A stretch of 5,964 nucleotides of DNA from contig JAVDKK010000008.1 of NCBI GenBank assembly GCA_030849945.1, forward strand, positions 1 to 5,964. The letters are read 5' to 3'. Positions 1 through 5,964 of the stretch are shown here, piece by piece (within the stretch, counting starts at the first letter, position 1; the number at the start of each line of letters is the position of its first letter). Origin of the DNA: Schauerella fraxinea. GTDB taxonomy: Bacteria > Pseudomonadota > Gammaproteobacteria > Burkholderiales > Burkholderiaceae_B. A program made the position numbers and the translations under genes. Under the pieces are notes generated by a model. It did no database searches. It saw only the letters and a program-made list of their open reading frames with translations, and was not told the DNA's origin.

Positions 1-18
1 TTTCGATTTCCCAATGGC

Positions 19-50
19 AAAACCCCGCTGGATTGCTCCAGCGGGGTTTT
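19..50 (-). terminator. Intrinsic terminator of the rRNA operon
   Basis: A perfect 14-bp inverted repeat (arms 19-32 and 37-50) with a 4-base loop starts 10 bases beyond the 3' end of 5S. In the minus-strand RNA the stem has a CCCCGCUGGA core, the loop reads GCAA (a GNRA-type tetraloop), and the distal arm ends in four U. The outermost four pairs are A-T on both sides, so the same hairpin ends in UUUU when read from the plus strand. It could therefore also stop a convergent transcript entering from the left. The U tract is short, but the stem is long and GC-rich. The remaining 18 bases at the left edge show nothing recognisable. Confidence 0.93.
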
Positions 51-60
51 GGGAATAAAA

Positions 61-174
61 GCCTGACGATGACCTACTTTCACAGACGTCCGTCCACTAT
101 CATCGGCGCAAAGGCGTTTCACGTTCCTGTTCGGGATGGGAAGGAGTGGGACCACCTCGCTATGGTCGTCAGGC
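61..174 (-). rRNA. rrf: 5S ribosomal RNA
   Basis: This is the 5S rRNA of the large ribosomal subunit, about 114 nt, shorter than the 120 nt of E. coli as is usual in betaproteobacteria. The minus strand starts GCCTGACGACCATAGCGAGG and ends ATCGTCAGGC. These ends pair as helix I (GCCTGACGA with TCGTCAGGC, 9 bp), and that pairing sets the boundaries. The conserved CCCATCCCGAACAGG segment and the GCGCCGATGATAGTG and GAAAGTAGGTCATCG stretches are all present. It is the last gene of the operon, directly before the terminator. Mature ends could differ by one to three bases. Confidence 0.97.
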
Positions 175-374
175 GTAACTTGTTGACTGGCCGCACTTTA
201 GGGGTGCAGCCCGTCCAATCTTAGAAGAAGCAACAACGTGTCGTGTATCGATCGACTCGCATGACGGCGTGAGGATGAGTACAGGACAACAAATTTGGGG
301 TTGTGTAAAACAATATTCATTTGAACGACACTGAACACTATAAGTTCTGACCGGTTTAACCAATCAGGGTTATA
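175..374 (-). other. 23S-5S internal transcribed spacer
   Basis: This 200-base transcribed spacer holds no gene. It contains the 3' halves of the pre-23S processing helix. Blocks matching the spacer upstream of 23S in inverted orientation lie at 216-238, 287-305, 323-331, 343-348 and 360-374. The last runs into the 23S end and forms the 15-bp perfect arm 369-383. The unmatched part (about 239-286) has no structure I am confident of. The length is explained by its being one side of a long double strand that RNase III would cut to release 23S and pre-5S. Confidence 0.85.
216..238 (-). repeat. 3' arm of pre-23S processing helix, outer block
   Basis: This block matches 3426-3446 in inverted orientation: CAATCT, then GAAGAAGCA, then CAACG are shared, with a small mismatch and one extra A. 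It lies about 140 bases beyond the 23S 3' end. It would close the outermost part of the pre-23S helix and separate it from 5S. Confidence 0.8.

Positions 375-383
<9 letters not shown>
360..383 (-). repeat. 3' arm of pre-23S processing helix, inner block
   Basis: Positions 369-383 are the exact reverse complement of 3252-3266 (15 bp). The pairing continues outward with CTG(A)TTGG against CCAACAG after a single C-C mismatch and one bulged A. The block overlaps the last bases of mature 23S (to 375) and its 3' flank. It forms the base of the helix that closes 23S. Confidence 0.92.
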
Positions 384-3251
<2,868 letters not shown>

Positions 3252-3260
<9 letters not shown>

Positions 3261-3274
3261 TATAACGCTGTTGG
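3252..3274 (-). repeat. 5' arm of pre-23S processing helix, inner block
   Basis: This is the partner of 360-383. The 15-bp perfect part (3252-3266) spans the first nine bases of 23S and its immediate upstream flank, so mature helix 1 of 23S runs on unbroken into the precursor stem. Further matching blocks lie outward at 3286-3291 (with 343-348), 3301-3309 (with 323-331) and 3353-3369 (with 287-305). Confidence 0.92.
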
Positions 3275-3365
3275 CTATATAGGTTAGAACTCTCGTGTTT
3301 GTGTCGTTCATCGATGTAGAGGTTAAGTACATCGAAAACAACTTAATGCAATCACAACCCTATTT

Positions 3366-3418
3366 GTTGATCGCCATCGCTACACACCCTTCTGAAGAGG
3401 TGCATAGCAGCAATCAAC
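3366..3418 (-). other. Strong hairpin in the spacer before 23S
   Basis: The RNA pairs 9 bp at the base (3410-3418 with 3366-3374) and 10 bp above (3399-3408 with 3379-3388, with two G-U pairs), separated by a small asymmetric internal loop and topped by a 10-base loop. It sits between the outer and inner arms of the pre-23S helix. It overlaps by four bases the block at 3353-3369, so the two pairings compete at that edge. Confidence 0.7.
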
Positions 3419-3425
3419 TCATTTT

Positions 3426-3446
3426 CGTTGTGCTTCTTCCAGATTG
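3426..3446 (-). repeat. 5' arm of pre-23S processing helix, outer block
   Basis: This block starts within the last two bases of the spacer boxA and reads CAATCTGGAAGAAGCACAAC. The CAATCTGGAA continuation of boxA also occurs, from memory, in the E. coli 16S-23S spacer. Its partner is 216-238 on the far side of 23S. Confidence 0.8.
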
Positions 3447-3456
3447 TTAAAGAACG
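3445..3456 (-). promoter_or_regulatory. Spacer boxA antitermination element
   Basis: The minus strand reads CGTTCTTTAACA, with a perfect TTCTTTAACA core, 185 bases upstream of 23S. A second boxA in the 16S-23S spacer reloads the antitermination complex before 23S in many bacteria. Its last CA is shared with the outer arm of the pre-23S helix. Confidence 0.87.
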
Positions 3457-3486
3457 ATTTACAGCTTTTTCGTTGAGTCAAAAACC

Positions 3487-3558
3487 CAACGCTTAAAACA
3501 CAACCAGCCTGCGAGGTGCAGACAGGCGCCCATCAAAGGCGGCGTGCGTTAAGCGTTG
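3487..3558 (-). other. Branched hairpin between tRNA-Ala and boxA
   Basis: A 10-bp perfect inverted repeat (CAACGCTTAA at 3487-3496 and TTAAGCGTTG at 3549-3558) encloses a smaller stem, GCCTG at 3507-3511 with CAGGC at 3523-3527. A separate 5-bp hairpin (TGCTC/GAGCA, 3557-3570) abuts it and overlaps by two bases. The role is unknown; it may keep tRNA-Ala processing apart from the boxA site. Confidence 0.6.
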
Positions 3559-3645
3559 CTCTCTTGAGCATCACTCATGAAACATCCAACAGACCAACAT
3601 CACTTTCAAACGCCGCGTCTTTCAACGCAACACTTACCAAAGCAA

Positions 3646-3721
3646 TGGTGGAGGTGAACGGGATCGAACCGATGACATCCTGCTTGCAAAGCAGGCGCTC
3701 TCCCAGCTGAGCTACACCCCC
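3646..3721 (-). tRNA. tRNA-Ala, anticodon UGC
   Basis: This 76-nt alanine tRNA has an encoded CCA tail (3646-3648). The acceptor stem GGGGGTG pairs with CACCTCC and includes G3-U70, the main alanyl-tRNA synthetase identity pair. The discriminator is A. The anticodon arm is CTGCT-TTGCAAG-type with anticodon TGC at 3688-3686, and the T arm has the standard GGTTCGATCC. The tRNA is co-transcribed between 16S and 23S and cut out by RNase P and 3' processing enzymes. Cloverleaf, length and position all agree. Confidence 0.98.
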
Positions 3722-3777
3722 GTATCCCACATATCCGATCGGCCGACATTTCGACTTCTCAAACACGCAGAATGCTG
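3722..3777 (-). other. tRNA-Ile to tRNA-Ala spacer
   Basis: This 56-base spacer separates the two tRNAs. I see no further gene or strong hairpin in it. It is removed during tRNA end processing. Confidence 0.8.
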
Positions 3778-3854
3778 TGGTGGGTCTGGTTGGACTCGAA
3801 CCAACGACCCCCGCCTTATCAAGACGGTGCTCTAACCAGCTGAGCTACAGACCC
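3778..3854 (-). tRNA. tRNA-Ile, anticodon GAU
   Basis: This 77-nt isoleucine tRNA has an encoded CCA tail (3778-3780). The acceptor stem GGGTCTG pairs perfectly with CAGACCC, and the discriminator is A. The anticodon arm CCGTC / GGCGG has one G-U pair and encloses TTGATAA, with anticodon GAT at 3820-3818, which reads AUC and AUU. The T arm carries GGTTCGAGTCC. It is the first tRNA of the Ile-Ala pair found in the 16S-23S spacer of many proteobacterial rRNA operons. Confidence 0.98.
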
Positions 3855-3987
3855 CATGTTTCATGGATCATGTAGTCACGAACATGCAGCACAGGGAGGC
3901 AATCCCTCTTACCCATACTCATGCACGATCCAGCTATAAACAACAACCGATAAGCGTGGACACTTAACACCATACACTTTCGCTCTG
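3855..3987 (-). other. 16S to tRNA-Ile internal transcribed spacer
   Basis: This is a 133-base transcribed spacer. Its 16S-proximal part (3942-3977) is the 3' arm of the pre-16S processing helix. It pairs with 5690-5725 of the leader and ends only 10 bases from the mature 16S 3' end. The remaining part towards tRNA-Ile (3855-3941) includes GAGGGATTGCCTCCC, where GAGG/CCTC can close a small hairpin. No gene is present. Confidence 0.85.
3942..3977 (-). repeat. 3' arm of pre-16S processing helix
   Basis: This segment is an imperfect inverted copy of 5690-5725. The two RNAs pair over 36 consecutive positions with no bulge: 28 Watson-Crick and 8 G-U pairs. The helix encloses 16S, as RNase III processing stems do in other bacteria. 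It ends 10 bases short of the mature 16S 3' end. Confidence 0.9.
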
Positions 3988-5518
<1,531 letters not shown>

Positions 5519-5588
5519 AATCTCTGTTTAATATCGTACTTCCGAATAAAACCGAAGTTTCATTCAGGTTGTACGTCGCTACTCAAAG

Positions 5589-5620
5589 GAAGATAAGGGT
5601 AAAAAATTACTCTTAACTTC
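5589..5620 (-). other. AU-rich leader hairpin
   Basis: Three 4-bp blocks (GAAG/CTTC, TAAG/CTTA, GTAA/TTAC) are separated by single mismatches and capped by a four-U loop in the RNA. It lies about 70 bases before the 16S 5' end and would be part of the discarded 5' precursor. Confidence 0.6.
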
Positions 5621-5654
5621 TAGTGAGCACTTGATTTCATTTGGCTTGAACCAA

Positions 5655-5682
5655 CTCCCGCAAGCCCGAAGACCTGAAGGAG
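5655..5682 (-). other. UUCG-capped leader hairpin
   Basis: The RNA arms 5671-5682 and 5655-5666 pair at 11 of 12 positions (some G-U), with one U-C mismatch, around a UUCG tetraloop. It lies just inside the pre-16S processing helix. Confidence 0.7.
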
Positions 5683-5689
5683 AAGATTC

Positions 5690-5725
5690 GTGCACGGCAT
5701 CAAGCGCCCACACTTATCGGTTGTT
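5690..5725 (-). repeat. 5' arm of pre-16S processing helix
   Basis: This is the leader partner of 3942-3977. It begins four bases after boxA and contains the boxC-like GTGTGGGC. All eight positions where it differs from a perfect complement are converted to G-U pairs, so selection appears to act on RNA pairing. About 171 leader bases remain between its inner end and the 16S 5' end. Confidence 0.9.
5706..5713 (-). promoter_or_regulatory. boxC-like element
   Basis: The minus strand reads GTGTGGGC shortly after boxA, matching the boxC TGTGTGGG remembered from E. coli rRNA leaders apart from its first base. It lies within the 5' arm of the pre-16S processing helix, so the bases have a pairing role too. 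Confidence 0.55.
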
Positions 5726-5729
5726 TAGT

Positions 5730-5741
5730 TTTTAAAGAGCA
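5730..5741 (-). promoter_or_regulatory. Leader boxA antitermination element
   Basis: The minus strand reads TGCTCTTTAAAA, one base off the E. coli rRNA boxA TGCTCTTTAACA. In RNA this element binds the NusB-S10 dimer, which protects long untranslated rRNA transcripts from Rho. It follows a boxB-like hairpin and precedes boxC, the usual rRNA order. Confidence 0.88.
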
Positions 5742-5742
5742 A

Positions 5743-5756
5743 AAGTCCGAAGACCC
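5743..5756 (-). promoter_or_regulatory. boxB-like hairpin before boxA
   Basis: In the RNA, GGGUC and GACUU pair around a UUCG loop: three Watson-Crick pairs with two G-U pairs below. It ends one base before boxA, the position of boxB in rRNA leaders. The stem is short, so the assignment rests mainly on position. Confidence 0.55.
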
Positions 5757-5861
5757 GGTCCATTGACCTAACCCGAAGGCTTAAATTCGTACTGCCAACA
5801 TCAAGCGATTTTGCTTACCAAAACCACCCGCTGTTACCAGCTTTCCGCTACTCACACTACC

Positions 5862-5894
5862 GCGCCGCTTTCGCCGCGCTGCTGTGTCAGCAGC
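5862..5894 (-). other. GC-rich hairpins at the transcript 5' end
   Basis: A perfect 7-bp stem (GCTGCTG/CAGCAGC, 3-base loop, 5878-5894) begins about six bases after the predicted start. It overlaps by two bases a second stem (5862-5879), in which GCGC and GC pair around a GAAA loop with one G-G mismatch. They may stabilise the 5' end or compete with each other. Confidence 0.55.
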
Positions 5895-5905
5895 AGAGAA
5901 ACGAG

Positions 5906-5934
5906 ATTATGAAGGAGTTTTTCAACTTCGTCAA
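5906..5934 (-). promoter_or_regulatory. Sigma70-type rRNA promoter
   Basis: The minus strand carries a -35 box TTGACG (5934-5929, five of six consensus bases) and a -10 box CATAAT (5911-5906, five of six), separated by exactly 17 bp. Transcription should start near 5899, with CTCG in the discriminator region. The bases upstream (5941-5964) are A-rich (AAAATG, GAAATAAA) and could act as an UP element for the RNA polymerase alpha subunit. It lies 30 bases from the right edge, so further promoters or Fis sites upstream would be outside the window. Confidence 0.82.
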
Positions 5935-5964
5935 GTCAGCTTTATTTCGCTTTCCTGACATTTT

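Larger units (their letters stand above)
3261..3645 (-). other. tRNA-Ala to 23S internal transcribed spacer
   Basis: This 385-base transcribed spacer has no gene. In transcript order it holds an unassigned stretch after tRNA-Ala (3571-3645), a multi-part hairpin at 3487-3558, a boxA antitermination element at 3445-3456, the outer arm of the pre-23S processing helix (3426-3446), a strong local hairpin (3366-3418), and then inner arms of the same helix (3353-3369, 3301-3309, 3286-3291, 3252-3274). A small local hairpin (about 3313-3335, arms CGATGTA and TACATCG) lies between two arms. In the unassigned part GCGTT-GAAAG and GCGTTTGAAAG form a weak direct repeat around 3603-3629, which I read as chance. 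Confidence 0.85.
5519..5899 (-). other. rRNA operon leader RNA
   Basis: This transcribed leader runs from the predicted start (about 5899) to the 16S 5' end, about 380 nt. In transcript order it holds two GC-rich hairpins at the 5' end (5878-5894 and 5862-5879, which overlap and compete), a hairpin at 5808-5824 (GUUUUG/CAAAAU), a small UUCG hairpin at 5770-5781, a GGUC/GACC hairpin around 5757-5768, the boxB-like hairpin, boxA, and boxC inside the 5' arm of the 16S processing helix. Closer to 16S come two strong hairpins (5655-5682 and 5589-5620) and a weak one (5538-5558). No coding region is seen. The leader is removed by RNase III and 16S 5' maturation. Confidence 0.8.

Noticed and set aside
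33..224. 63-codon open frame at the left end
   Set aside because: It starts inside the terminator hairpin and runs through the 5S gene in antisense.
5799..5804. TTGATG on the minus strand as a possible -35 box of a second promoter
   Set aside because: No -10-like hexamer occurs at 16-18 bases downstream.
5935..5959. GTCAG...CTGAC inverted repeat upstream of the -35 box as an operator
   Set aside because: The arms are only 5 bp with a 15-base gap, too weak to separate from chance.

Overview
This window is one complete ribosomal RNA operon, transcribed on the minus strand (right to left). It has the usual proteobacterial order: promoter, long leader, 16S rRNA, tRNA-Ile(GAU), tRNA-Ala(UGC), 23S rRNA, 5S rRNA and an intrinsic terminator. 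I see no protein-coding gene. Every long open frame lies in, or antisense to, rRNA or spacer and is a by-product.

The organism is a betaproteobacterium of the order Burkholderiales. The 16S is about 1531 nt and reads, from memory, most like Alcaligenaceae (Bordetella, Achromobacter, Alcaligenes, Advenella and relatives). The 5S is short (114 nt), the 23S is about 2886 nt, and the Ile-Ala tRNA pair fits the group. I cannot fix the genus by eye.

Layout in transcript order: a sigma70-type promoter with TTGACG, a 17-bp gap and CATAAT (5906-5934); a leader of about 380 nt with hairpins, a boxB-like hairpin, boxA and boxC (5519-5899); 16S (3988-5518); a 133-nt spacer; tRNA-Ile (3778-3854); a 56-nt spacer; tRNA-Ala (3646-3721); a 385-nt spacer with a second boxA (3261-3645); 23S (375-3260); a 200-nt spacer (175-374); 5S (61-174); and a hairpin terminator (19-50).

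The non-genic parts are not empty. The leader and the 16S-tRNA spacer can form a continuous 36-bp helix enclosing pre-16S, and all eight departures from Watson-Crick pairing are G-U wobbles. The two spacers around 23S share a 15-bp perfect arm plus several more matching blocks, giving a long, interrupted helix enclosing pre-23S. These are the expected RNase III processing stems. Each begins at or just after a boxA. I found no undescribed system; the most interesting material is this spacer and leader RNA architecture.
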